DNA of 64,000 nucleotides from positions 682,001 to 746,000 of the forward strand of contig NZ_CABVQK010000001.1 in assembly GCF_902499335.1 (NCBI RefSeq), in the 5' to 3' direction. Source of the DNA: Burkholderia lata. GTDB taxonomy: Bacteria; Pseudomonadota; Gammaproteobacteria; Burkholderiales; Burkholderiaceae. The translations under genes were made by a program, and so were the position numbers. Shown here piece after piece: positions 18,559 through 27,200 of the stretch (positions within the stretch are counted from its first letter, which is position 1; each line of letters opens with the position of its first letter). The notes beneath the pieces were generated by a model. The model made no database searches. It saw nothing but the letters and a program-made list of their open reading frames with translations, and was not told where the DNA came from.

Positions 18559-18826
18559 CGCTCGTCCTCTCGTTTGTACGGAATCGCCAGTTCGTGTGGG
18601 TCCCGCGAATCGGACAGATGATACGGGAATGTCGAGTCCCGGAAATCCAGGAATGAAGCAGCGAACCGGTAACGAGATCTCGCTACTAATTTGCTGTACC
18701 GCACATTCGATACGTCGCGCTGAATATCTGATCTCGCCGGTTTCAGCGCAGTCTGCGCGATCTTGGAAGTTCGATTCCGTGCTGCTATCGTTGTGCACCC
18801 TTTGAAGACTTCGGAACGGGAGATAC

Positions 18827-19285
18827 ATGCCCTTGATCTTGCGTCGCGCAATTGCAGCTGATGCCGCAGAGGTGGCCGAAGTCTATCTACGGTCGCGCAA
18901 CACGCTGGCCTCCTATGCGCCGCTCGCGCACGCCGAATCCGCCGTCCGCGATTGGGTTGCCAACATACTTGTGCCGTCGGGCAACGTTACCGTTGCCGTG
19001 AACGATCAGCGCATAGTCGGCATGGCCGCACACGTTGTCACGGATGGCGTAGCCTGGCTTGACCAGTTGTATGTGTGCCCCGAATTCAAGCGACGAGGGA
19101 TTGGTTCTTCCCTCCTGGAATCGGTGAAGTCGCAGACGGTTGGCAAGCTCCAGCTCTATACGTTCCAGATGAATCACGATGCCGCTGCGTTTTATGAGCG
19201 GCACGGGTTCGTTGCGATTACATACAGCGATGGAAGCAGGAACGAGGAAGGGTGTCCTGACGTCTTGTACTGCTTGACACGGTAG
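18827..19285 (+). CDS. GNAT-family N-acetyltransferase
   Basis: A 152-residue single-domain GNAT protein with motif A visible as LYVCPEFKRRGIGSSLLE (the R/QxxGxG/A pyrophosphate loop is RRGIGS) and the C-terminal AAFYERHGFVAI motif B. It would transfer an acetyl group from acetyl-CoA to a small amine or protein; the acceptor cannot be predicted. The start has GGAG-like bases upstream. It is divergent from the AraC regulator, and a long hairpin follows its stop. Confidence 0.88.
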   Translation: MPLILRRAIAADAAEVAEVYLRSRNTLASYAPLAHAESAVRDWVANILVPSGNVTVAVNDQRIVGMAAHVVTDGVAWLDQLYVCPEFKRRGIGSSLLESVKSQTVGKLQLYTFQMNHDAAAFYERHGFVAITYSDGSRNEEGCPDVLYCLTR

Positions 19286-19303
19286 CGCACGAAACGCCTG
19301 TAT

Positions 19304-19336
19304 GCCGTGGTTCGAAGGCTGCCTGCGAACCACGGC
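19304..19336 (+). terminator. Hairpin after the GNAT gene
   Basis: GCCGTGGTTCG (19304-19314) and CGAACCACGGC (19326-19336) form an 11-bp perfect stem 18 bases past the stop. No T-run follows directly, so terminator function is tentative. Confidence 0.45.
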
Positions 19337-19363
19337 AAAAATGCGGTTTTCGTCGCCCGTGGC

Positions 19364-19813
19364 TCAACGTTTTGCTGCAGGCTGCGGAGATCCAACATCG
19401 ACGTAAAACGCCTCCTGGTCGAGCATGCGCCGGTTCAAATAGAAATTTCCGAGAAAAGCGCCTGCGCGTCGATTATCGCTCGCATTGATACGCTTGACCG
19501 ACACTTCCGGGTCACTTGATGCGCCCTGCTCGGTCGACGCAAACGGATACTCGTCGCAATCGCAATCGGTCGGCGTTTCGTCCGGATCGCCGGTGAATGT
19601 GCACTGGCCAGTGACCGCGCCGAATTTCACGATGCATTGAGCCTTGGAATCGCTCCGGTTGGCCCGCCGCAATGCTGCGTCGCGCGTGCGTGTCAGCAAC
19701 CTTGCTTCAAAGGCCGGAAAGGTCGTCCCATCGCCCCTCGGTACGAACTTGCCGGGCCGCCCGGCGGCTTGCGCCTCGCGTATATGGATCGCGGATTCGT
19801 CGACGTCGGGATC
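19364..19813 (-). pseudogene. Orphan NucA/NucB-type nuclease domain fragment
   Basis: Read on the minus strand from a stop at 19814-19816, about 149 codons match the C-terminal NucA/NucB deoxyribonuclease domain: DESAIHIREAQAAG, then LTRTRDAALRRANR, the diagnostic CDEYPFAST, and KRINASDNRRAGAFLGNFY with RRMLDQEAFYVDV at the end. No ATG or GTG precedes the conserved part; only a TTG at 19699 is available and would remove its beginning. So this looks like the 3' end of a longer gene whose front is gone, for example the toxin tip of a polymorphic toxin, or a broken secreted DNase. The active-site stretch itself reads intact. No immunity gene recognised next to it. Confidence 0.7.
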
Positions 19814-20082
19814 TCACATGCGTTCTTCAGGTTGCCGTTGTTGGTACGCTCTCTTTGCCATTCGCGAACATGGATGGATGGCTAAAGTGTTGCACCTCAG
19901 ATTTGAGGCTGCCCCCGTACGGCGATTCCAGATCAATCGACTCCGGTTTCCCGAGTGATCAAATAATTTTAAAACTATCGCATCAACAATTTCATCTGAA
20001 GCAGCCAATTTAAAAATACACCAATATATATTTCATTTTCCTCGCAATGAATGGCGAATGATGTAGGCTTGCTGGCGCTGCC
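19814..20082. other. AT-rich region upstream of the LasA-like gene
   Basis: Strikingly AT-rich from about 19960 to 20060 against a GC-rich background. Probably the promoter of the M23 peptidase gene and a mark of foreign or silenced DNA. No gene seen. Confidence 0.45.
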
Positions 20083-21351
20083 ATGAACTTCCTGCAAACT
20101 CTCTCAGTGGTGCATTTAACTATGCGCAATTTATTTGATCGTTCTGCATCGAATTCGATTCAATACTTCATTGGAATCCTGCTGATTGCAGCCAGCCTCG
20201 CCGAAATCGCTCATGCGGCGCCAATCGAGACGTCGTTGCAACGCTCGATCGGGCAGGCGCTTGAATCGCGATCGGGCAGGACGTTGACGCTGCCGGCGCG
20301 GTCGGACGACAACCTGGTCGAGGCAATAAAAACCGACGACGTTTCCGGGTGGGTATTTGGCACTGCGACACAAATCCTGCGCGAAGATGAATCCGCCGAT
20401 CCCGTCACGAAGCTGTTCATTGCGCGCAACGTGAATGGCCGATGGATCTCAGGTGTGGAAGGCAGCAGCAAGTTTGCAGAATTGCTCGATGCGGCGCCAC
20501 CCACGCTGCTCGCGGCCGACGAGCGGAAAAATCTGGCGTCGAAACGCGCATCGCTTGCACCGCGGTCGGCTGCATTGCCGCAACCGGGCCTTGCGTTGCC
20601 GTGGGAACCGAATGCCGGATGGTATTGGACGGGCGGTGCACACGGCTGGTCCGGACAAAGCAGGCCGTATAACTCCCTCGATTTCTCGGGTGGCAACGGC
20701 CGCGTGCTGGCGGCGCGAGACGGCTATCTTTACAAGAGCTGCGAGCGCGACGGCAGCGCCATCGTGAAGGTGGTTCACGACAATGGCTATGCGACGACTT
20801 ATTACCACATGGTCCAGCTGACGTCGCTGAACAGCGGTACGCGTGTCCGTCAGGGGGAATATCTCGGCAGCGTCGGAAACGGCCTGCCGTGCGGCGGACA
20901 AACGACGGGGCCGCATGTTCACTTTTCATTGAGCAAGGATGGCAATGACGTGTCCGTCAATGGCATGACGATCGGCGGCTGGCAATTCTTCGAGGGCACT
21001 TCGCCGTATTCCGGATACGCGGTTCGCAATCAGCGACGCGTCTCCCCGCAGGCATGGCTGGTCAACTACGGGAGCGCGGATTCCGGCGATCCGTCCACGC
21101 CCGTCAGCGCGCGTGTACAGGCACCGGGTCAGGCGAATCTGCGCAGCGCGCCTTCATTGTCGGCGCCGATCGTCGGTTCGCTCGAGAATGGGCGCACCGT
21201 GCAGCTCGCTTGCCACAAGTATGGCGACTCCGTGAATGGCAACTGGGGCGCCACACGGCTTTGGTATCGACTCGACTCGAATCAATGGATCTCCGACGGC
21301 TTTATCTACACGGGCAGCAACGACCCTGTGGTGCCGGAATGCGCGAATTAG
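20083..21351 (+). CDS. LasA-like secreted M23 metallopeptidase with C-terminal SH3-like domain
   Basis: A 422-residue precursor: signal peptide (hydrophobic IGILLIAASLAEIAHAA, residues about 30-46), a propeptide of about 130 residues, an M23 lysostaphin-like catalytic domain, and a C-terminal SH3-like domain (about 345-415; RVQAPGQANLRSAPSLSAPI). Zinc ligands fit LasA: H187 and D200 with the same 13-residue spacing, H280 in HVHF; H242 and H278 are the catalytic-site histidines. LasA-type enzymes cut glycine-rich bonds in staphylococcal cell walls and elastin. Start uncertain between 20083 and 20125, neither with a good binding site. Bordered by AT-rich DNA and a nuclease remnant. A secreted antibacterial or nutrient-scavenging role is inference. 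Confidence 0.87.
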   Translation: MNFLQTLSVVHLTMRNLFDRSASNSIQYFIGILLIAASLAEIAHAAPIETSLQRSIGQALESRSGRTLTLPARSDDNLVEAIKTDDVSGWVFGTATQILREDESADPVTKLFIARNVNGRWISGVEGSSKFAELLDAAPPTLLAADERKNLASKRASLAPRSAALPQPGLALPWEPNAGWYWTGGAHGWSGQSRPYNSLDFSGGNGRVLAARDGYLYKSCERDGSAIVKVVHDNGYATTYYHMVQLTSLNSGTRVRQGEYLGSVGNGLPCGGQTTGPHVHFSLSKDGNDVSVNGMTIGGWQFFEGTSPYSGYAVRNQRRVSPQAWLVNYGSADSGDPSTPVSARVQAPGQANLRSAPSLSAPIVGSLENGRTVQLACHKYGDSVNGNWGATRLWYRLDSNQWISDGFIYTGSNDPVVPECAN

Positions 21352-21412
21352 CGCGGGCGCACCGGCGTACGCCGGGCCGCCGCACCGCGACAGGGAATAC
21401 GACGCCTCAACG

Positions 21413-21823
21413 TTACGTGATGCGCAGAAACATCCCCGCCTTCTCGGGCAACACCGAAGGTTGAAAACCGTAGCGCTCGTAGAACTTCGGTGTGCCGTGA
21501 TCCGCCATCAGGCTGACATAGGCGGTCGGCGGCGCATTTTCGTGAACGTAGCGCATGAGTGCGCGCATGATCAGGTCGCCCAAGCCCTTCTTCTGGTGCG
21601 CCGGCAATACCGCGATATCCACGATCTCGAAGAAACAGCCGCCGTCGCCGATGACCCGGCCAATTCCGACCGGGGCGCCATCGCCGTAAGCCACGACGCT
21701 GAACAGGCCATTCCTCAACCCGATCGCCGCGGCCCGCTCCGACTTCCTGCTCAACCCCGCGGCAAGACGAATGTCGATGTAGTCGGATACCGACGGGACT
21801 TCCTGTCGAACAACGTATTCCAT
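21413..21823 (-). CDS. GNAT-family N-acetyltransferase
   Basis: A 136-residue GNAT protein. Motif A reads VDIAVLPAHQKKGLGDLIMRAL (acetyl-CoA loop QKKGLG), and the C-terminal FYERYGFQP is the usual closing motif. GIGRVIGDGGCFFEI is the core strand region. Substrate unknown. It is convergent with the LasA-like gene and stands alone, with a long gene-free region upstream. Confidence 0.88.
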   Translation of the reverse strand: MEYVVRQEVPSVSDYIDIRLAAGLSRKSERAAAIGLRNGLFSVVAYGDGAPVGIGRVIGDGGCFFEIVDIAVLPAHQKKGLGDLIMRALMRYVHENAPPTAYVSLMADHGTPKFYERYGFQPSVLPEKAGMFLRIT

Positions 21824-22325
21824 GCGAACCCTTCAGGTTGGCCGTGTCGATGGAGATCGATCTCGCGGCGCACGGGTACAGCGAACACAAAACCCGAGCG
21901 CGTGCGTCGAACCAGGCAATGAAGCTGGCGACGCGGCAGGCCCGGGGGCATACCTGTCCACCATCATGGAACGGGCAGCGTGTCGAGATCGGACATCGTG
22001 CTCGTCCCACAGGTTACAAAAACCTGATTCACCCCTTAATCGATGAATGCACAGCATTCTACACAATTTGTCCAATAGATTACCCAAACGAAATAATTAC
22101 ACCAGGAATGTAAATTATTACAACCAACCAGGAATATTAATAACAAATGAATAAAAGAGAATTAATATATGACGATTTTCATCTTGCGTTCGGATAGCAC
22201 ACATATAGAATCAAGCTGCCGAATCGATTCACCTTGAGTCAATCGGCAGCCCAATCATGACAAGGCCGGTTGTTTTCATTCTTTAATTGGGTTACCAATC
22301 AACCAATAGAAAGCTGGAGATAAAC
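21824..22325. other. AT-rich gene-free region with inverted repeats
   Basis: About 500 bases, very AT-rich between 22020 and 22200. Contains an inverted repeat with arms GCTGCCGA (22215-22222) and TCGGCAGC (22243-22250) about 75 bases upstream of the next start, and a smaller ATTGG/CCAAT pair near 22286-22300. These are candidate regulator sites for the gene at 22326. No gene seen. Confidence 0.45.
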
Positions 22326-22775
22326 ATGAGCACGCAAGTCGCATACTCCGAAAAAGACGTCGTCACCGTCTCCGAAAAGGAAGCAAAAGAAGGCTTGGTC
22401 GGCAGCAATCCGTTTCAATACGACGGACAACGCGTCAAATCGAGCATCAGCCCTGTCATCTACCTCGTTATCAATGGTTTACGCCAGGCGATTCCGGATT
22501 CGATTACATACGACAATTTGTTCCCGTCCTGGAGCGGCGTCAAGCAAAGCGATTATCTGATCGACCAAATCCCTGCCAGCATTCCGCTGACCAACGAAGC
22601 CGGACTCTATCGAGGCGCAAAGTCGTCTTCATCGATTTGGTTGGTGACCAATGGCGTGAAGCGCTTGATTCCGGACCAAGCCACATTCGATAATTTCTAC
22701 TTTGATCCCAAGAAGGTCAAGAGCATTGACGATGGCATTCTTGGCCAGATTCCTCAAGGAGAAAACATCGGTTAA
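22326..22775 (+). CDS. Tandem-repeat protein of unknown function (149 aa)
   Basis: The ATG at 22326 has GGAGAT 7 bases upstream. The protein has no signal peptide and consists of a short acidic N-terminus and two similar units of about 50 residues. Unit 1 contains IYLVINGLRQAIPD followed by YDNLF; unit 2 contains IWLVTNGVKRLIPD followed by FDNFY, each then with an IDQIP or LGQIP turn. The shared core is V-x-N-G-x-x-R/K-x-I-P-D. I have the impression that single copies of such 'NG..R.IPD' units occur in secreted and cell-wall proteins elsewhere, but I cannot name the family. Lower GC than its neighbours. A binding or structural role is a guess. Confidence 0.65.
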   Translation: MSTQVAYSEKDVVTVSEKEAKEGLVGSNPFQYDGQRVKSSISPVIYLVINGLRQAIPDSITYDNLFPSWSGVKQSDYLIDQIPASIPLTNEAGLYRGAKSSSSIWLVTNGVKRLIPDQATFDNFYFDPKKVKSIDDGILGQIPQGENIG

Positions 22776-23142
22776 TTGCTCGGCGATGGGCCCCAGGCGT
22801 CAGAAGTGTCCGGCCGTAAAAAAGGCGACTTAGAGCGACTGCCTGGACGCGGATCGTGGCGGTTGTCGTACGGCTCCGCGCGGCCTGCCGGACCGAGTAG
22901 CGAGTATCACCGGGGACGGGGAGCGCAAGCGGTGTCGCATGCTCCCCGTCCCCTCTCTGCACAACTGTTTGTTACGGAATGCGCGCCGGCTGAGCGCGCT
23001 CTTCTGCGGGATAGATTGCGCGCTTGTCGCTCGACAGGGGAACCCCGTATTCGTAAGCGAGCGCGGCTAGCGTGTAGTCCCCGGGCGCCATTGGCGCACG
23101 ACGCGGCGCTCATCCTCAGCTCCGGGGCTTCGCGCGGTCGAC
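22776..23142. other. Intergenic region with a strong hairpin
   Basis: About 365 bases between convergent genes. The plus-strand open frame across it is Arg-rich and looks non-coding. It contains the hairpin at 22912-22953. Confidence 0.5.
22912..22953 (+). terminator. 13-bp perfect hairpin downstream of the tandem-repeat gene
   Basis: GGGGACGGGGAGC (22912-22924) and GCTCCCCGTCCCC (22941-22953), loop 16 bases, followed by a short pyrimidine stretch. Probably a terminator for the gene at 22326, about 140 bases past its stop, or a bidirectional barrier. Confidence 0.55.
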
Positions 23143-24270
23143 CTAGAGAATCCGCTCCAGCGCGTCCGCAAACCGCGCAACCGCCCCATCGACATCATGC
23201 AGCTTGTCGAGACCGAACAACCCCAGACGGAAGGTCTTGAAATCCTCCGGCTCGTCGCACTGCAACGGAACGCCGGCCGCGATCTGCAAACCAACGTCTG
23301 CAAACTTCTTCCCGGTTCGAATCCCGTCGTCGTCCGTATAGCTGACCACGACACCCGGCGCCTCGAACCCTTCCGCCGCGACACTCCGGAATCCCTTCTC
23401 AGCCAGCAACGCACGAATACGCTCGCCGAGCTCGAGTTGCTCCGCCTTCACCTTGTCGAAGCCGTACGCCTCGGTTTCCTTCATCACGTCGCGCAGCGTC
23501 GTGAGGCTGTCCGTGGGCATCGTCGCGTGGTACGCGAACCCGCCGCCCTCATACGCTTCCATGATCTGCAGCCACTTGCGCAGATCGCACGCGAAGCTGG
23601 TACTGGTAGTGCCATCGATACGTTCGCGGGCAAGCTCGCTGAGCATGACCATCGCGCAGCACGGCGACGCGCTCCAACCCTTCTGCGGCGCGCTGATCAG
23701 GATATCGACGCCGCTGGCCTGCATGTCGACCCACACCGTGCCGGACGCGATGCAATCCAGCACGAACATGCCGCCGACCGCATGCACGGCGTCGGCCACC
23801 GCACGCAGATACCCATCGGGCAGCATCATCCCGGAAGCAGTTTCGACGTGCGGCGCAAAGACCAGATCCGGCTTGTGCTCCTTGATCGCGGCGACCACTT
23901 CGTCGATCGGAGCCGGCGCATACGCGGCTTGCCGTCCCGCTTCGACCGGGCGCGCCTTCAGCACCGTCGTTTCGGACGGAATGCTGCCCATGTCGAAAAT
24001 CTGCGACCAGCGGAAGCTGAACCAGCCGTTGCGGATGACGAGGCACTTCTTGTTCGTTGCAAACTGCCGCGCGACGGCTTCCATGCCGAACGTCCCGCTG
24101 CCGGGGACGATCACGACGGACTTCGCGTTGTAGACTTTATTCAGCGTGCCGGAGATGTCGCGCATGACACCCTGAAAGCGCTGCGACATATGGTTGACCG
24201 AGCGATCGGTGTACACCACCGAATATTCGAGGAGCCCCTCGCGGTCAACATCGGGAAGTAATCCTGGCAT
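23143..24270 (-). CDS. Class V PLP-dependent aminotransferase
   Basis: A 375-residue fold-type I enzyme of class V (alanine-glyoxylate/serine-pyruvate type). PGSGTFGMEAV binds the cofactor phosphate region, and the PLP lysine is about K197 in SAPQKGWS. VFAPHVETASG and FVLDCIASG match family landmarks (the latter with Asp for the pyridine nitrogen). The start at 24270 has an excellent GGAGG site. It stands alone. The amino donor cannot be read from the sequence; alanine, serine or 2-aminoethylphosphonate-type substrates occur in the family. Confidence 0.88.
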   Translation of the reverse strand: MPGLLPDVDREGLLEYSVVYTDRSVNHMSQRFQGVMRDISGTLNKVYNAKSVVIVPGSGTFGMEAVARQFATNKKCLVIRNGWFSFRWSQIFDMGSIPSETTVLKARPVEAGRQAAYAPAPIDEVVAAIKEHKPDLVFAPHVETASGMMLPDGYLRAVADAVHAVGGMFVLDCIASGTVWVDMQASGVDILISAPQKGWSASPCCAMVMLSELARERIDGTTSTSFACDLRKWLQIMEAYEGGGFAYHATMPTDSLTTLRDVMKETEAYGFDKVKAEQLELGERIRALLAEKGFRSVAAEGFEAPGVVVSYTDDDGIRTGKKFADVGLQIAAGVPLQCDEPEDFKTFRLGLFGLDKLHDVDGAVARFADALERIL

Positions 24271-24547
24271 GCTCGCCTCCGGTGAAAGATGAACGATGGA
24301 ATCCGGGCGCGCAGCGCCTGCGACTCGATACTGCTCTGCACCAATGCAACTGCGTCATTTCCTCGACGAAAGCAGATTCTAACGAACGCCGCCGGCCGAT
24401 TGGGGCATATTTTGTCCGCAATCCGGTTCGATGCGCGTCGGCGCCGGCCAGTGGGGTGCACGTAGCCCTGTTCCGTGTAAGGGTTAACGACGCGTGCGGC
24501 ACGCAGCCCATAACATGTCGACCAGACTCTTCACGACGGAACCTTCG

Positions 24548-25729
24548 ATGACCTCCTCTTCAGCTTCGTCACTGCAGCCGTCTACCGATCCCGCGCTCGC
24601 CGAGCGCGTCGATGCGGTCCTGTCCCGCCAACTCGACACGCAACGCCTCGTCGGTGTGGTCGTCCTGGTCGCACGCGACGGCGAACTCGTCTATCGCCGC
24701 GCGGCCGGGTTCGCCGACCGCGAAGCACGCACGCCGATGCGCGAGGACACGCTGTTCAGGCTCGCGTCGGTGACGAAGCCGATCGTCTCGGCGGCCGCCA
24801 TGGCGCTCGTTGCACAGCACAAGCTGTCGCTCGACGACGACGTCACGCGCTGGCTGCCCGAGTTCCGTCCGGCGCTGCGTGACGGCAGGGTGCCGGTGAT
24901 CAAGGTGCGCCACCTGCTCACGCATACCGCCGGCCTCGGCTATCGCTTCGCGGAAGCCGACGCGACCTGCGCATATGCGCGCGCGGGCGTCTCCGACGGG
25001 CTCGATGGCGCATCGATCACGCTCGCCGAAAACATGCGCAGGATCGCGAGCGTGCCGTTGCAGTACGCGCCCGGCACCGGCTGGAACTATTCGCTCTCGA
25101 TCGACGTGGTCGGCGCGGTGATCGAGGCCGCCAGCGGGCTGCCGCTTGCCGATGCGGTCGATACGCTCGTGCTCCGCCCGCTCGGCACGCGCGACACGGG
25201 ATTCGTCGCACGCGATTCCGCGCGGCTCGCGACGCCTTACGTCAACGACACGCCGCAGCCACACCGGCTCGCCGAAAACGAAACCGTACCCATCTTCGAA
25301 GGCACCGTCGGCGTGACGTACTCGCCGTCGCGCGCGCTCAATGCCGATGCATTCGCATCGGGCGGCGCCGGGATGGTCGGCACCGCCGGCGACGTACTGA
25401 ACGTGCTGGACACGCTGCGGGCAGGCGGCGGCGCGGTATTGCCGGCCGACCTGGTCGACGAGATGGGCCGCGTCCACACCGGCAACCTCGAGTTGCCCGA
25501 CCTGCCCGGTGCGGGTTACGGGATCGGGTTTTCCGTGTTGCGCGACCCGCGCGCGGCGCTGTCGCCGGAGTCCCCGGGCACGTGGCGCTGGGGCGGTGTC
25601 TACGGTCATTCGTGGTTCGTCGACCGCGCACGCGGGCTCACCGTCGTATCGCTGTCGAACACGCTCTACGAAGGGATGAACGGCCCGTACACGCTCGATC
25701 TGCGCGACGCGATCTACGGTGTCGGCTGA
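24548..25729 (+). CDS. Serine hydrolase of the beta-lactamase/penicillin-binding-protein family
   Basis: A class C beta-lactamase-like hydrolase of about 393 residues. The SxxK motif is SVTK (about 74-77), the YxN position reads YSL in NYSLS, and a C-terminal HSWF motif takes the KTG place. These features fit esterase EstB-like or D-aminopeptidase-like enzymes rather than true antibiotic-degrading lactamases. No signal peptide, so cytoplasmic. Start uncertain: ATG at 24548 has GGAA nearby; 24515 is possible. Neighbours give no functional clue. Confidence 0.85.
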   Translation: MTSSSASSLQPSTDPALAERVDAVLSRQLDTQRLVGVVVLVARDGELVYRRAAGFADREARTPMREDTLFRLASVTKPIVSAAAMALVAQHKLSLDDDVTRWLPEFRPALRDGRVPVIKVRHLLTHTAGLGYRFAEADATCAYARAGVSDGLDGASITLAENMRRIASVPLQYAPGTGWNYSLSIDVVGAVIEAASGLPLADAVDTLVLRPLGTRDTGFVARDSARLATPYVNDTPQPHRLAENETVPIFEGTVGVTYSPSRALNADAFASGGAGMVGTAGDVLNVLDTLRAGGGAVLPADLVDEMGRVHTGNLELPDLPGAGYGIGFSVLRDPRAALSPESPGTWRWGGVYGHSWFVDRARGLTVVSLSNTLYEGMNGPYTLDLRDAIYGVG

Positions 25730-25751
25730 CACGCGCAATTGCACGCGCAAC

Positions 25752-25775
25752 AAAAAAAGCCCGACACAGTCGGGC
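25752..25775 (-). terminator. Intrinsic terminator, second copy of the repeated element
   Basis: GCCCGAC/GTCGGGC hairpin (25759-25775) with seven A to its left, which read as T on the minus strand; ends the FAD oxidoreductase transcript 58 bases past its stop. Confidence 0.9.
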
Positions 25776-25832
25776 CAATGAGGTGAGACACAAGGAGAAT
25801 CCCGCCCACCACACCGGGCGGGTTACGCCGCG

Positions 25833-27005
25833 CTACACGACGTTCTTTTCGACGATCGGCCGGTTTTCCAGCACGCGCGCCCAGCCGAGCGTCGACAGGT
25901 CGAGCGTGTCATAACGCCCGCCCAGAATGAGTTCACTGACCCCGCGCCCCGTCGCCGGCCCTTGCTGCAGCCCGTGGCCGCTGTAGCCGTTCGCGAACAC
26001 GACGTTGTCGAGTTCCGGGTGATACCCGATGATCGCGTTGTGGTCGAACACGTTGTACTCGTAGTACCCGGACCAGCAGTTCTCCACGCGGAGCGCCTCG
26101 AATTCCGGCACGCGATTCGCGAGCGTCGGCCAGATCACCTCGTCGAACAGGTCGTGGTCGACTTCGTCGAGCGGCAGGTCGTCCGGGTCGCGGTCCGGGC
26201 TCGGCGACGTCCCGCAGATATACGTGCGCCCTTCCGGCCGGAAATACACCCCCGTCGGGTCGATCAGCAGCGGGCAATCCGTGAGCTTCGCCGGCGACGA
26301 CACGTTGAAGATGCTGCGGCGCCGCGCATACACCGGGATGTCGATGCCCATCATCGACGACAGCGTGCGCGTCCACGCCCCTGCCGCGTTGACGAGCGTG
26401 TCGCACGCATAGCGTTCGCCGTCGGCCGTGACCACCTGCGTCACCTTGCGGCCGTCGCGCACCACTTCCTTCACATCGGACGGCACATAGCGCGCACCCA
26501 GCGCCTGCGCCTTCTTGCGCAGCGCCTGCACGAGCCCGTAGCCGTCGAACCAGCCTTCGCCGCTCACGCCATACGCGCCCGACACGAGATCGTCGACGTT
26601 CAGCCACGGAAACTTCGCGCGCAGCGCATCGCGATCCATCAGCCGGATATCCGCGCCGAGGCTCGTCTGCAGCGCATGGTTCTCGCGCAGCGTCGCATCG
26701 CCGGCCGGCGTCGCGAGGAACAGGTAGCCGCCTTCGTGCAGGTCGATCGACGGCTGGTGGCCGTCCACTTCCAGGCGTTCGCCGATCGTGCGCAGGAAGT
26801 CGATACCGAACAGCGACATCTCGATCGACAGCGGCGTCGAGAACTGCTGGCGAATCGACGCGGCCGACAACGCCGACGACGATCGCGCATAGGTGGGGTC
26901 GCGCTCGATGACGGTCACGGATACCGTGGGATCGGTGGCGCGCAGGAAATAGGCGATCGAGCTGCCGATCACACCACCGCCGACGATGACGACTTGAGAA
27001 CTCAC
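25833..27005 (-). CDS. FAD-dependent amine/amino-acid oxidoreductase (DAO family)
   Basis: A 390-residue flavoprotein. The N-terminal Rossmann motif VVIVGGGVIGSSIAYFL binds FAD, and the C-terminal VFANGYSGHGLQQGPATG is typical of sarcosine oxidase/D-amino-acid dehydrogenase relatives. The start is taken as GTG at 27005 because GGAG lies 5 bases before it; an upstream GTG at 27023 lacks a site. Likely oxidises an N-methyl or D-amino acid. The gene lies about 200 bases downstream of an amino-acid binding protein gene on the same strand, so the pair may serve uptake and oxidation of one substrate; this is inferred. Confidence 0.87.
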   Translation of the reverse strand: MSSQVVIVGGGVIGSSIAYFLRATDPTVSVTVIERDPTYARSSSALSAASIRQQFSTPLSIEMSLFGIDFLRTIGERLEVDGHQPSIDLHEGGYLFLATPAGDATLRENHALQTSLGADIRLMDRDALRAKFPWLNVDDLVSGAYGVSGEGWFDGYGLVQALRKKAQALGARYVPSDVKEVVRDGRKVTQVVTADGERYACDTLVNAAGAWTRTLSSMMGIDIPVYARRRSIFNVSSPAKLTDCPLLIDPTGVYFRPEGRTYICGTSPSPDRDPDDLPLDEVDHDLFDEVIWPTLANRVPEFEALRVENCWSGYYEYNVFDHNAIIGYHPELDNVVFANGYSGHGLQQGPATGRGVSELILGGRYDTLDLSTLGWARVLENRPIVEKNVV

Positions 27006-27200
27006 GACTGACTCCAGTTGCACAGGTTGGGCGCGGCCAGCCGGCCCCGCCCGTAGGTTGTTCGTGCCGCGTCACGCGCGGCGTCGCGCGGGCGGACTCG
27101 TGCGGCTGCCACACCGGCGTGCGCCGCGATCGCAACCGATCGCTGATGGCATTTCAGCACGTCCGGCATCGCCGCGAAAGTCCGCGCGCGCCTGTTGCGT

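Noticed and set aside
18559-18828. N-terminal extension of the AraC regulator
   Set aside because: It would abut the divergent GNAT start and lacks similarity; the ATG at 18558 has a good binding site.
22776-23240. 154-codon plus-strand frame after the repeat-protein gene
   Set aside because: Arg/Pro-rich, runs through a strong hairpin and into the opposite gene; looks non-coding.
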